The position numbers and the translations under genes were made by a program. A DNA stretch of 47,011 nucleotides. It comes from Pseudocalidococcus azoricus BACA0444 (lineage in GTDB: Bacteria; Cyanobacteriota; Cyanobacteriia; Thermosynechococcales; Thermosynechococcaceae). Positions 25,505 through 34,729 of the stretch are shown here, piece by piece (within the stretch, counting starts at the first letter, position 1; each line of letters begins with the position of its first letter). The notes under the pieces were generated by a model. It worked only from the letters and a program-made list of their open reading frames with translations, made no database searches and was not told the origin of the DNA. The stretch spans positions 1 to 47,011 of the forward strand of contig NZ_JAVMIP010000024.1 in NCBI RefSeq assembly GCF_031729055.1, written 5' to 3'.

Positions 25505-25933
25505 CTATTTCCAAGGGACTTCTTTAAGATCAGGCATCGGTGGATCCAGTGCCAGCATATCAGCCATATCTCGATAAATATTTAAGATCGGCGAGCGATA
25601 AGAGTCTCGAATAGTCTCTAATTGAGGCAGGCTAGATTGCGTAGTTAAATCTTGCTCTGATACTCTTACCAGGTTTTCTGAAATCAGTTGTTGACCTAGG
25701 TCTTGTAGATCATCTTCGATAGTATTTTGGGGGATGTTATAAGCCACACTGAGAGTCTGACTAATTTCCGATAAACTGTAACCCTGCTCTAACAAAACCC
25801 AAACGTCTGCACCAATTGCATCCATGCTATAGTAGACACCATCCGATAAATTAATAATAATCAACTCACCATCTAACACTTGTGCAGCTATTTCAGCTTG
25901 ATTGGATTTAAGTTGTTTTAATAGAATCGACAT
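25505..25933 (-). CDS. PqqD-like protein with C-terminal tail
   Basis: This 142-residue protein has a PqqD/RiPP-recognition-element domain in residues 15-92: LDGELIIINLSDGVYYSMDAIGADVWVLLEQG and IEDDLQDLGQQLISENLV. PqqD-type domains bind peptide leaders and deliver them to modifying enzymes. Here no precursor peptide, radical SAM enzyme or cyclase is visible. A linker and a tail (about 110-142) follow, reading YRSPILNIYRDMADMLALDPP and ending in PWK. The tail resembles, from memory, short DM-x-DLL-x-LDP sequences near PqqD/HprK-type loci. The gene lies 7 bases from the upstream GT4 gene and is in one operon with an HprK-related kinase. Confidence 0.82.
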   Translation of the reverse strand: MSILLKQLKSNQAEIAAQVLDGELIIINLSDGVYYSMDAIGADVWVLLEQGYSLSEISQTLSVAYNIPQNTIEDDLQDLGQQLISENLVRVSEQDLTTQSSLPQLETIRDSYRSPILNIYRDMADMLALDPPMPDLKEVPWK

Positions 25934-25940
25934 TCTAGCC

Positions 25941-27044
25941 TTACTTGATTAGTTTCTTATATAAAATAACATGGTTTTTTAGATAACGATCAAAACTAAA
26001 ATGATCGATGGCGTGCTGGCGGGCAAATTTACCCAGGCGGATCATTGTTTCAGGCTGTTGAAGTAAGTCTATTACGGCTTGGGCTAGAGCCTGGCTATTT
26101 TCTATTGGGACTAGAATTCCACTTTCTCGATTAACTATGACTTCGGGTAAACCACCTACAGCACTGGCAATAACTGGGCGAGCTAACAAGGCTGCTTCCA
26201 AGGCTACCAGGCCAAAGGCCTCACGCCGAGAGGGAACCAACACAATGGTTGCACTGTTCATTAAGTCAGGTATCTGTTCAGGGGCAACCCAACCTCTAAA
26301 AAAAACTCGTTCGGAGATTCCTAACTTTTGGGTCTGAGTGGCTAATTCTTTTCGTTTACTTCCATCTCCAACTAGCGTAAGACGACTAGTAGGGAAGATT
26401 TTTAAAACTCTAGCAAAGGCATTAATGGCCAGATCAAACCCTTTTTCTTGCTCTAAACGCCCAATACAAATGATGTGCGGCGGATTGCTGGGTAGGGGAG
26501 CGGGAACAATATCTGTTGGTTCTTTGCCATTATGAATGATAGATGTACGGGATTGAATCGTCGGACTTAAGCGAATAGCCTCATCTAAAGTTGCGGTAGA
26601 ACAAGCGCAGATCCAGTCAGCACTATTGAGGGTTTGAATCGCAATACTTTCTGTTCCTGAACCCCATGTTGGCATCGATCCTTGAATGGTGAGGAGGGTT
26701 GGAACTGGGGCGGCTCTGACCGTGTGCCAATGAAATAAATCTATTGGTGAAATGCTACTCATGTGAACTAAATCAGGGGCCAGAGACTTTTTCAAATCAT
26801 AAAGGTCTTGCCGGAGCTTAAAAATTAGCTCGGCATTACGGTCTCTTACCGCGTGCCAAAACCTAAATCGATATAAGGGAACTTCAAAAAATTTTTCTTT
26901 ATCAGGTAGTGCCAACGTATCATGGGCTGTGACAACCGTGACCTCATGGCCGTTTCGTTGTAATCCTTTAACTAGCTGAGCACCCATAATTTGACCACCG
27001 GCGATATAAGGCCAAAAGTGGGCACTAAAAAAGAGAATTTTCAT
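25941..27044 (-). CDS. Family 4 glycosyltransferase
   Basis: This 367-residue GT-B glycosyltransferase begins MKILFFSAHFWPYIAGGQIMGAQLV. The donor half carries IICIGRLEQEKGFDLAINAF, LVGDGSKRKEL, RVFFRGWV and the E-x7-E motif REAFGLVALEAALLARPVIA. It is clearly paralogous to the GT4 protein encoded at 28104-29231, sharing the WPYI-GG start, a matching mid-region (DLVHMSSISP versus DLIHINLSDP) and the same donor blocks. The gene is 3 bases downstream of the HprK-related kinase gene and 7 bases upstream of the pqqD-like gene. Confidence 0.88.
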   Translation of the reverse strand: MKILFFSAHFWPYIAGGQIMGAQLVKGLQRNGHEVTVVTAHDTLALPDKEKFFEVPLYRFRFWHAVRDRNAELIFKLRQDLYDLKKSLAPDLVHMSSISPIDLFHWHTVRAAPVPTLLTIQGSMPTWGSGTESIAIQTLNSADWICACSTATLDEAIRLSPTIQSRTSIIHNGKEPTDIVPAPLPSNPPHIICIGRLEQEKGFDLAINAFARVLKIFPTSRLTLVGDGSKRKELATQTQKLGISERVFFRGWVAPEQIPDLMNSATIVLVPSRREAFGLVALEAALLARPVIASAVGGLPEVIVNRESGILVPIENSQALAQAVIDLLQQPETMIRLGKFARQHAIDHFSFDRYLKNHVILYKKLIK

Positions 27045-27047
27045 TTC

Positions 27048-28094
27048 TTAACTTTTTAATATTGCTTCATGAATACACTCAGGAACATCCACTGGATTTC
27101 CGCCTAAATTCAACCAATAAGCAGGTATATCTTTAATGAGTGCTGCCAATGTATTAAAGTCATGGCGATGCCAACTTGGATATAAAGTTAGGCAGTTAGG
27201 CAACATCTGCATCAGAGCTTGAGACTGCTTGGCCGGACAGAGGTAAGTGACGGATTCTTGACTCATCCGAGGCAAAATAATAACTCTAATCAGTGTGGAC
27301 TTTATAGTAAGGGATTGAGGGATTTGAGATAGGATTATTAAGTTTTTTGACTCCTTTTGATCTCGATCGATCATGGCATAACCAATCAGATCTGGAAATT
27401 TATCTAAGCTATCTTGATTGAGCAGAATTGAGTTATAGAGGCTATGACCAAGATAAGTCTGATTATTGCTGACTTCCAGGCCAACTTGATCATCTCCTAA
27501 ATAGGTAAATCCAGCCGTTAGACAGGCCAAGGCAGAGGTTGATTTTCCTGCACCACTTGGACCTGCAAGCAGGACTCCTTGATTATTTTTTGCGACCATC
27601 GCGGCGTGAATTACATTAATCCCCAAATCTCGATGCCAAAGTCTTAACAATTGTTCTAGAGGACGGGCTTGAGCACGAAATGAGAGAGCTTTGTTAGCAC
27701 ACAAGTATCCAATTAAGCGCGATTTATCCCGATCTAAAAGGGTAGTTAACCCTTGTTGTCGAGACAGGACATAACGATTGTTAGTGGAAATTTCGACGCT
27801 AGCTCCGAGGCTATCCGGTAGATTAATACGGGTATCCTCAGTTCTACTCATTAGAGAATGATCCCAAAGCAGGATTTCTAAGTCGGCAGTTTGATTTGTA
27901 TCGGCTCCTAAAGTCAGGTGTTGCCAGACTGCTAACAATTTTTCATTCAACAAAGTCCCAACTACCCGCAGGCGTACAGGTCGTCCGGCTAAAACTATCG
28001 TAGTTTGATGATACTCCTCTACAGCAATTGTCCAGGCCTGGTTAAACCCTTCAATAATTGCTGTAGCCTCAATTGCACCGTTGAATTTTTTCAC
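27048..28094 (-). CDS. HprK-related serine kinase-like protein
   Basis: This 348-residue protein has a C-terminal HPr-kinase-like domain. His163 in INVIHAAMVAKN is followed by Walker A GPSGAGKST (178-186), then LTAGFTYLGDDQVGLE with the Asp201-Asp202 pair expected for catalysis. The N-terminal 150 residues replace the usual HprK N-domain. No HPr gene is nearby. Related kinases occur in the so-called HPr-rel systems with PqqD-like proteins, and in some lasso peptide clusters, where they phosphorylate the precursor. The substrate here is unknown; candidates include the PqqD-like protein, a glycan or a lipid carrier. It is 9 bases downstream of the first GT4 gene and 3 bases upstream of the second. 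Confidence 0.78.
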   Translation of the reverse strand: MKKFNGAIEATAIIEGFNQAWTIAVEEYHQTTIVLAGRPVRLRVVGTLLNEKLLAVWQHLTLGADTNQTADLEILLWDHSLMSRTEDTRINLPDSLGASVEISTNNRYVLSRQQGLTTLLDRDKSRLIGYLCANKALSFRAQARPLEQLLRLWHRDLGINVIHAAMVAKNNQGVLLAGPSGAGKSTSALACLTAGFTYLGDDQVGLEVSNNQTYLGHSLYNSILLNQDSLDKFPDLIGYAMIDRDQKESKNLIILSQIPQSLTIKSTLIRVIILPRMSQESVTYLCPAKQSQALMQMLPNCLTLYPSWHRHDFNTLAALIKDIPAYWLNLGGNPVDVPECIHEAILKS

Positions 28095-28103
28095 AGCTTA
28101 GAC

Positions 28104-29231
28104 TTAGGGTTGAAATTTAGACCGACAAAGTTGACGATACAGTGCATCATAAGCCCAGACATAGCGTTCCCAACCAAAGATTTCTGCCGCCCTGGTTCTG
28201 GCTCGCTCTCCCATCATTTTTGCCTGGGGCAAATTACTAAGAAGAGTACAAATAGCTGTAGCCAAAGCCTGGGGATTATTTTTCTCGACAACAATACCTC
28301 CCTCACCATCCATAACAACTTCAGGTAGCCCCCCTACACGGCTGGCAATCACTGGTCTAGCCTGCATAGCTGCTTCTAGAGCAACTAACCCAAAAGCCTC
28401 TTCCCAGCGTGATGGCATCAACACTAAGGTAGAACGATTGATCAAGGCAGCCACATCCTCCGGTTTAATCCAGCCAAGAAACTCGACCCTATCTGTTAGC
28501 CCAAGCAGGGTAACTTGACGTTCTAGGGCCGGGCGTTGGGGGCCATCTCCAGCAATCATTAAACGAGTGTCGGGATGAGCTTTAATAACCTCTCTCAGCG
28601 CATAAATCACTAAATCAAATCCCTTTTCTGGAACCACTCGGCCCAAACAAAGGAGTTTTGGGGGAGTGGCAATCAGGGGTGTGGGTGCGAGTGGAGGTAT
28701 TTTTAAGCCATTGTAAATAAGAGAAGAATTTTTGACCAGAGGCGGAAATAGCTGGTGTAATTCTGTCAAAATGGCCTGGGAATTAGCCGTAACCCAATGA
28801 GCAGATTCTAGGGCCTTATAGAGAAGCCTATCAGATGTCAAGGGTGTGCGCCCAAAAGAAATTTTGGCTGAAATTAGCGTGGGAATCGCTGGACTTGACG
28901 CAGTGGATAAATGAAAGAAAAGACTGGGGTCACTTAAGTTGATATGGATTAGATCAGGCTGGAATTGTTGCTTTAATGCGATCAACCGCTGTTTGATCGC
29001 AAAGATAGTAGCAATATCTCTAGTTTCCAGAGTCCTTAAAAAAGGGAATCTATGAATCGTGATCCCTTCCCATTCCTCTTGATTGGGTAAACTTAGACTT
29101 CCATGGGATGTAACAACTATAATGTTATACCCTAAGCACTTTATTTCTCTCAAAAAATGTGAACTGAGAACTTCAACGCCGCCAATATAAGGCCAGAATA
29201 ACTGCGTCCAAAAAAGGATTTTGGGATTCAT
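28104..29231 (-). CDS. Family 4 glycosyltransferase, first gene of the minus operon
   Basis: This 375-residue GT-B enzyme starts MNPKILFWTQLFWPYIGGVEVL. The donor domain has LLCLGRVVPEKGFDLVIYAL, MIAGDGPQRPALERQ, RVEFLGWI and EEAFGLVALEAAMQARPVIA. As the promoter-proximal gene it begins the operon GT4 - HprK-related kinase - GT4 - PqqD-like - GT4. It is a paralogue of the protein encoded at 25941-27044. Two similar enzymes flanking the kinase may add successive sugars of one oligosaccharide. Confidence 0.88.
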   Translation of the reverse strand: MNPKILFWTQLFWPYIGGVEVLSSHFLREIKCLGYNIIVVTSHGSLSLPNQEEWEGITIHRFPFLRTLETRDIATIFAIKQRLIALKQQFQPDLIHINLSDPSLFFHLSTASSPAIPTLISAKISFGRTPLTSDRLLYKALESAHWVTANSQAILTELHQLFPPLVKNSSLIYNGLKIPPLAPTPLIATPPKLLCLGRVVPEKGFDLVIYALREVIKAHPDTRLMIAGDGPQRPALERQVTLLGLTDRVEFLGWIKPEDVAALINRSTLVLMPSRWEEAFGLVALEAAMQARPVIASRVGGLPEVVMDGEGGIVVEKNNPQALATAICTLLSNLPQAKMMGERARTRAAEIFGWERYVWAYDALYRQLCRSKFQP

Positions 29232-29616
29232 GAGCTTGAGCGCGTTGAGTATTCTCTATCATTAGGTTTTTCCTATTCTTGTCAAATATTTCTGGCAAGC
29301 GGTAATATGAACATCACTCAATTTAGGGCTGTAGAATTTACATTGTTCCTAAGATTAAGTTGTCCAATGATTAACAGGAGATAGGAGATTCCATGTGGGT
29401 ATAGTACAACCACTTGCCTACATAACAATCAAGACGAGGTAACGCCTGAGCAAAATACCTAACAAACCTCCTACCGCTAGAGAATCGGTGAGACCAAAAC
29501 TACTCTTCTCGTGCTGAAAACAGCTTGTATCCATAACTCATCACGGCTCCTGAAGAGATTTAGAATAAGACAACCCTGGCTCCAGGCCGGGTACTTTCTC
29601 AGATAGCCGGATACTC
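29232..29616. other. Divergent intergenic region between GT island and nadE
   Basis: This 385-bp region must hold the promoter of the minus-strand island operon and that of nadE. A minus-strand frame around 29395-29545 is partly open but interrupted and unrecognised. I see no tRNA and no clear terminator. Confidence 0.5.
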
Positions 29617-31344
29617 ATGTCTATTACCTTGGCATTAGCACAGCTAAACCCAATTACTGGGGACTTGGAGGGGAACGCCCAAAAAATCCTAGCCGCCGCC
29701 CAGGCCAGTCAGCAACAGGGAGCCAATATTCTCATTACCTCAGAACTGGCCCTCTGTGGATATCCACCCCGAGACTTGCTGTTAGACCGCAGCTTCTGCC
29801 AGGCCTGTGAAAAAAACCTCCACACCCTGAGCCGAGAACTTCCCCCCAACCTCACTGCAATCATCGGCACTATTGCCCCCAACCCCGATGCCAATATTGG
29901 TGCAAAACCACTGTTAAATGTCGGCGTAGTCATTCAAAATCGTCAGATCATTGATCAATTTGCCAAACGCTTGCTCCCCACCTACGACGTATTTGATGAA
30001 GATCGCTACTTTGCCAGTGGCCACCAAGCCCATATCTTGACCTTCCAACAGGGAGAACAAACCATCCGCCTCGGCCTAACCATTTGTGAAGATATTTGGA
30101 ACGATGAGGAATTTTTAGGGAAACGGCTTTATCCCACCAACCCCATAGCCGAGTTAGCCAGTGCCGAAGCCCAACTGATCATCAATCTTTCCGCCTCCCC
30201 CTTTACAGTGTCTAAACCTAGCTTTCGCCAGGCCCTGCTCGCGCATACGGTTCAGCGTTATGGTTGCCCTGTGATTTATGTCAATCAAGTCGGTGGCAAT
30301 GACGATTTAATTTTTGATGGCCATAGTTTTGCCCTCAATCACCAGGCCCAGCTTGTGGCCCAGGCCCCCGGCTTTCAGACCAGTTTGGATTATGTTACTT
30401 GGTCAGAGGGAAAGCTATCAGGACGCAGTGAAATCTTAGCCAATTCCCTCGGGGATGACCATCAGCAAATTTGGGCCGCCCTGGTTTTAGGGATTCAAGA
30501 CTATGCCGAAAAATGTGGCTTTAGGCAGGCTGTCATTGGTCTGAGTGGCGGGATTGACTCGGCTTTGGTGGCGGCTTTAGCAACGGCGGCATTGGGGCCG
30601 GAAAATGTCCTTGGTATTCTCATGCCCTCCCCCTACAGTTCTGATCATTCTCTGCGCGATGCCCGTCAACTGGTGACAAATTTAGGCATTGACCAACACA
30701 CCATTCCGATTGCCAACCTGATGCAAGGATATGACCAGGCCTTGGAGGACTTATTTACTAATACTCAACCCGGAGTTGCGGAAGAAAACATTCAAGCCCG
30801 GATCCGCGGGAATTTATTGATGGCGGTGGCGAATAAGTTTGGTTACTTACTCATTTCTACGGGCAACAAATCCGAATTGGCTGTGGGCTACTGTACCCTC
30901 TATGGCGATATGAGTGGGGGCCTGGCCGCAATTGCCGATGTGCCGAAAACCCTGGTCTATGAACTGTGTCATTGGCTGAACCACCAGGCCCAGGCCGGAT
31001 ATACTGCCCCAAATTTTCCCTTTACGGCCCCTGAAGTAATTCCCCAAAATATCCTCATCAAGCCCCCCAGTGCGGAACTCAAACCTGGCCAACTGGATCA
31101 AGACTCTCTGCCAGCCTATGAGATTTTGGATGATATTCTCCAGCGGTTCATTGATCGCCATGAATCTACAGCGGAAATGATTGCAGCCGGCCATGATCCA
31201 GCAATTGTCACCCAAGTTCAGCAAATGGTCACGCGGGCCGAATTTAAGCGTCATCAAGCTGCCCCCGGCCTGAAAATTACCAGTCGCGCCTTTGGAACAG
31301 GCTGGCGGATGCCCATTGCTGCGAAACGTAAATTTGTGTCCTAA
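29617..31344 (+). CDS. nadE: Glutamine-dependent NAD+ synthetase
   Basis: This 575-residue two-domain enzyme converts nicotinate adenine dinucleotide to NAD+ with glutamine as nitrogen donor. The N-terminal nitrilase-type glutaminase domain has its catalytic triad: Glu43 in TSELALCGYP, Lys118 in FAKRLLPTYD and Cys157 in GLTICEDIWND. The C-terminal synthetase domain has the ATP-pyrophosphatase loop SGGIDS (310-315) and STGNKSELAVGYCTLYGDMSG. Length and order fit the long-form NadE of cyanobacteria. A NadD-NrtR-like gene lies 3.4 kb away. The first ATG gives the canonical start. Confidence 0.95.
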   Translation: MSITLALAQLNPITGDLEGNAQKILAAAQASQQQGANILITSELALCGYPPRDLLLDRSFCQACEKNLHTLSRELPPNLTAIIGTIAPNPDANIGAKPLLNVGVVIQNRQIIDQFAKRLLPTYDVFDEDRYFASGHQAHILTFQQGEQTIRLGLTICEDIWNDEEFLGKRLYPTNPIAELASAEAQLIINLSASPFTVSKPSFRQALLAHTVQRYGCPVIYVNQVGGNDDLIFDGHSFALNHQAQLVAQAPGFQTSLDYVTWSEGKLSGRSEILANSLGDDHQQIWAALVLGIQDYAEKCGFRQAVIGLSGGIDSALVAALATAALGPENVLGILMPSPYSSDHSLRDARQLVTNLGIDQHTIPIANLMQGYDQALEDLFTNTQPGVAEENIQARIRGNLLMAVANKFGYLLISTGNKSELAVGYCTLYGDMSGGLAAIADVPKTLVYELCHWLNHQAQAGYTAPNFPFTAPEVIPQNILIKPPSAELKPGQLDQDSLPAYEILDDILQRFIDRHESTAEMIAAGHDPAIVTQVQQMVTRAEFKRHQAAPGLKITSRAFGTGWRMPIAAKRKFVS

Positions 31345-31372
31345 AAGCTTTCAGTGGAGGAGAAATTACTTT

Positions 31373-31984
31373 ATGCCGAAAGCCACCAGCGACATTTACC
31401 AATTGAAGATCACGATCCGAGATAGTAAACCTCCCATTTGGCGGCGAGTTCAGGTGAAAAGTTCCATCACGCTACCTAAACTGCATCAACTTATTCAAGC
31501 CATCATGGCCTGGGAAGATTATCACCTGCATCACTTTATGGTTGGTGATCGCCGCAGTCGAGATGGGGGACACATTTATTTTTATCAGCCACCTGCTCTT
31601 TTTGATGATGATTTTTTGAAAGACGATGAACTGAACACCTTTTTAGATGAAGGCAAGTTCAAGTTAAACCAGTTACTCAAAGCCGAAAAAGAAACGATTA
31701 TTTATGAATATGATTTTGGGGATAGTTGGGAACATTTGATAACGCTTGAAAAAATTCTGCCCCCGGCTCCCATGCCTCATCCCATCTGTATTAAAGCCGT
31801 GCGGGCCTGTCCTCCAGAAGATTGCGGTGGCATTTGGGGTTATATGGGGATGCTAGAGGTTCTGAAGGATACCAATCACCCGGAACATAAGGATATTGTC
31901 GAATGGTTAGGGGGGCCTGGTTTTGATCCGGTTTTTGTGGATTTAGCGGCCATTAACTCAGCCCTCAAAAGCATTAAGACCTAA
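31373..31984 (+). CDS. Plasmid pRiA4b ORF-3-like protein
   Basis: I start at ATG 31373, 11 bases after GGAGG; the longer frame from 31292 would overlap nadE. The 203-residue product matches the pRiA4b ORF-3/IS1096 TnpR-like family: [57 protein letters not shown] and the Cys-containing end block [20 protein letters not shown]. The function of the family is unknown; it occurs on plasmids and chromosomes, and is not necessarily mobile. It follows nadE by 28 bases. Its stop codon overlaps that of the convergent tatD gene by 2 bases. Confidence 0.85.
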   Translation: MPKATSDIYQLKITIRDSKPPIWRRVQVKSSITLPKLHQLIQAIMAWEDYHLHHFMVGDRRSRDGGHIYFYQPPALFDDDFLKDDELNTFLDEGKFKLNQLLKAEKETIIYEYDFGDSWEHLITLEKILPPAPMPHPICIKAVRACPPEDCGGIWGYMGMLEVLKDTNHPEHKDIVEWLGGPGFDPVFVDLAAINSALKSIKT

Positions 31985-32778
31985 TTTAGTTTAATCTCCA
32001 GTCCAAAGAGTTTTGCCGCATTCTGAGTTGTTTGTTGCCCCAATTCCATCACCGAGATATTCCGTAACTCCGCAACCTGCTGGGCGACATATTGAACATA
32101 GCTGGGTTCGTTGCGTTTTTCACCGCGTTTAGGAACAGGGGCTAAGAAGGGACAATCGGTTTCAATTAAGAGGCGATCTTCCGATACCATTTGGGCTGAG
32201 GCTTTGATGCTGTGGGCATTTTTGAACGTGACTGTGCCGCTGAAACTGATATAAAAGCCTAAATCTAAGAACCACTGAGTTTCTTCTGGTGTGCCGCCCC
32301 AGCAATGCATTACCCCCTTAACGGCCCCTTGGGTTTGCCAGAATTTTTCCAGAAGTGAGCGCATTTGAGCGGCTGCATCCCGACAGTGAATGATCACCGG
32401 TAAGTTCAGGGCCTGGGCAATTTCCAACTGGCTCCAAAAGGCCTGGGTTTGCCGCTCCACATTATCAGCCTTGAAAAAATCCAGGCCGATCTCGCCAATG
32501 GCCACCACTTTGGGATCGGAACTAGCTAACTCTTGAATTTGGGCTTGATAGTCTGGTTGCCACTGATCCGCATCAAGGGGATGGAGTCCCACCGCAAAAT
32601 GAACTTCGGGAAACTGGTGGGCAATGGCCTGGATTGCGGCAAATTCACTCGGTTCGACACAGGAATGGACTAAAGCAACAACTCCCGCATCTCGCCAGCG
32701 TTGAGCAATTTCCGCTAAATCAGGAGTAAACGCGTCAAAATTCAGGTGAACATGGGTATCAACCAATGGCGGTAACAT
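31981..32778 (-). CDS. TatD-family metal-dependent DNase
   Basis: This 265-residue TIM-barrel hydrolase has all metal ligands of the TatD family: His9 and His11 in DTHVHLNF, Glu96 in IGEIGLDFF, His131 in IIHCRDA, His158 in MHCWGG and Asp208 in [10 protein letters not shown]. TatD proteins are 3'-5' exonucleases with roles in DNA repair and DNA turnover. It lies 37 bases downstream of rpsT, and this rpsT-tatD pairing is, as I recall, common in cyanobacteria, often followed by rpoB. Here rpoB is absent downstream. Confidence 0.9.
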   Translation of the reverse strand: MLPPLVDTHVHLNFDAFTPDLAEIAQRWRDAGVVALVHSCVEPSEFAAIQAIAHQFPEVHFAVGLHPLDADQWQPDYQAQIQELASSDPKVVAIGEIGLDFFKADNVERQTQAFWSQLEIAQALNLPVIIHCRDAAAQMRSLLEKFWQTQGAVKGVMHCWGGTPEETQWFLDLGFYISFSGTVTFKNAHSIKASAQMVSEDRLLIETDCPFLAPVPKRGEKRNEPSYVQYVAQQVAELRNISVMELGQQTTQNAAKLFGLEIKLN

Positions 32779-32815
32779 CCCAGGCCCTCCTGAATCTAAT
32801 CAACAAAACTGAATC

Positions 32816-33109
32816 TTAAGCAGTGGTTGTGGCTTTGCTGAGAATCCGGGCTAAACGAGCTTTTTTCCGGGCTCCAGTATTCTGATGCAACACGCCCCGT
32901 TTAACCGCCTTATCAATTTTGCTGTAGGCGATGGACATTTTTGCTTGAACCGTGGCAAGGGCTTCTGGGGTGGGTTCGCTAGTATAGGTTTGGACGGCCT
33001 GGAGGTACTGTTTGGTCATGGTTTTGACAACTGACTTATAGGCCTTATTTTCCAGGCGGTTGCGCTCGGCAATTTCGACACGCTTGATGGCAGATTTGAT
33101 ATTAGCCAC
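32816..33109 (-). CDS. rpsT: 30S ribosomal protein S20
   Basis: This 97-residue protein is typical S20: [19 protein letters not shown] at the start, [15 protein letters not shown] in the middle and [20 protein letters not shown] near the end. It is a lysine-rich helical bundle binding the 5' domain of 16S rRNA. It is followed by tatD on the same strand, probably in one transcript. Confidence 0.95.
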   Translation of the reverse strand: MANIKSAIKRVEIAERNRLENKAYKSVVKTMTKQYLQAVQTYTSEPTPEALATVQAKMSIAYSKIDKAVKRGVLHQNTGARKKARLARILSKATTTA

Positions 33110-33173
33110 GGTAAGACTCTTTTATCCCAAGTTCTATAGACGGATATTGATCATAACAGATTGCCTGCCTGGA

Positions 33174-34565
33174 TCAAACTTCTGCATCAGGATTCGTCAG
33201 GGGCCGGGCCTGGGAAAAGGCTGGATAACTGGCCACCACGGCAATCATCAACCACCAGAGGGTCGCGACTTCCGGGCGGTACCAAATCGTATCCACCAGG
33301 CCATGGGTCAACATCCCCAACATGGTTGCCAGGGCCGCCATTAACCAAAAACCATCAGGATGACGCATCTCCCGCAGATGATTGAGGGTCTGCCAGCCCC
33401 GGGTCAAGGTTGTCAGCAAAAACCAGACAAATGCCGCAAACCCAATCGCCCCCGCTTCCACCAGGAGTTCCAAGAAAATGGAGTACGCGCTCAGAGCCGT
33501 AAACCCAGGCCGTTGGTAGAGGGGATAAACTTTGTTAAAGGCCTCATTTCCCGGGCCAATCCCCAAAATTGGGCGGTCGCGGATCATTTCCTGGACAGCG
33601 GCCCAAACATTGATCCGGAAATTGTTACTGCTATCACTGCGCTCGGCAAAAATACTTAAGACCCGCCCCCGAATTGCTGGGACAAGAATTATTGCAGCTA
33701 CCACCAACACCGCCAGGCCCCCCAGTAACGCCGGAAAAGCCCAAAATTGCCAAATCCGAGGCAGGCGGGGTAACAACCAGTAGAGCAACAACAGAGAGAG
33801 GGTGCTCAAACTAACCACTAGGCCCAGCCAACCACCGCGACTAAAGGTAAAAATCAAACTACTGGTATTTAGCCCCAACATCACCCCCCCCAAGAGCTTT
33901 GGCAGCCAGCCCCGCCAAGCAAAGACCGCCGCTAAACTGAGGGGAATAGCTGGTAATAAATACCCGGCGAGGAGATTAGGATTGCCCAGATAGCTATACA
34001 CCCGCGTGGTGTTGGCCAGTTCAGATTGGGGGTCTGTCCAAGTGGCTAAGGCATCGGCCCCGAAAATCCATTGCCTCACCCCATAAATACTGACAACCAA
34101 CGCAGTTAAGAGATAGATCGTGATCAACCCCGACCGCCATTTGGGAGAGCGCATCACCCGTTCGGCTAAGGCAAAAAAGCCCATGTAGAGACTCAGTTTA
34201 ATCAGTCCTTGAAAAGCAGCGGCTTTAACGGGGGAAAAGGCTGTGGCCACAACGGCAATAGACCAGTAGAGAGCCACCAAGGCATGAATCGGGGTAAAGC
34301 GGTTTTCCGGTGCAGTGCTGACTGTCCACAGCCCCCAAAACAGCACCCCGGCCAAGAGGACAACACCGATCATCCCACTGGGGACAAAGGGGGCCAGAAT
34401 TAAAATCAGGCCGGCCAGTGCCCCCCCTAATCCCTGCACCCAGGGCCATAAAATACTCCCCCGCTGCCAGGCCTGGATCAGTCCTATCCACTGCCCCAAG
34501 AGACTTTTTTGCCGCCACTGTGACCAGGGAATTGTACTGAGGGTAATCTGCTGCCAGAGGGTCAT
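33174..34565 (-). CDS. ictB: IctB-family membrane protein
   Basis: This 463-residue polytopic protein has about ten to twelve hydrophobic segments and an O-antigen-ligase/Wzy-like domain. The SYLGNPNLLAGYLLPAIPLSLA, FTFSRGGWLGL and RINVWAAVQEMIRDRPILGIGPGNEAFNKVYP blocks are those of IctB. IctB was named as a putative inorganic carbon transporter, but later work on relatives and its fold cast doubt on direct bicarbonate transport; an O-antigen ligase-like function is possible. It is divergent from the NadD-NrtR-like gene, with 164 bases between. Unlike some cyanobacterial loci, no carboxysome gene is near. Confidence 0.85.
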   Translation of the reverse strand: MTLWQQITLSTIPWSQWRQKSLLGQWIGLIQAWQRGSILWPWVQGLGGALAGLILILAPFVPSGMIGVVLLAGVLFWGLWTVSTAPENRFTPIHALVALYWSIAVVATAFSPVKAAAFQGLIKLSLYMGFFALAERVMRSPKWRSGLITIYLLTALVVSIYGVRQWIFGADALATWTDPQSELANTTRVYSYLGNPNLLAGYLLPAIPLSLAAVFAWRGWLPKLLGGVMLGLNTSSLIFTFSRGGWLGLVVSLSTLSLLLLYWLLPRLPRIWQFWAFPALLGGLAVLVVAAIILVPAIRGRVLSIFAERSDSSNNFRINVWAAVQEMIRDRPILGIGPGNEAFNKVYPLYQRPGFTALSAYSIFLELLVEAGAIGFAAFVWFLLTTLTRGWQTLNHLREMRHPDGFWLMAALATMLGMLTHGLVDTIWYRPEVATLWWLMIAVVASYPAFSQARPLTNPDAEV

Positions 34566-34729
34566 GGGTGGCTTACCGTTTGGAGATCAATCAAGATTAA
34601 ATATAGGGCACAGTAGTCAGTCTATCGGGTCAGTCGGTCTTCTTGAGCGAGGCCTGGTAAAATCTCGGTGATTGCTCCGGGTTTTATCCTTAAAATTAGC
34701 TCACCCTTCCTCACCATCCCCAAGCATTC

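Noticed and set aside
21393..29231. Lasso peptide or other RiPP cluster
   Set aside because: PqqD-like and HprK-related genes suggest it, but no transglutaminase-like B protein, asparagine-synthetase-like cyclase, radical SAM enzyme, exporter or plausible precursor is visible.
33174..34565. Calling IctB a bicarbonate transporter
   Set aside because: The name is historical; the sequence shows an O-antigen-ligase-like membrane fold, so transport is not stated as function.
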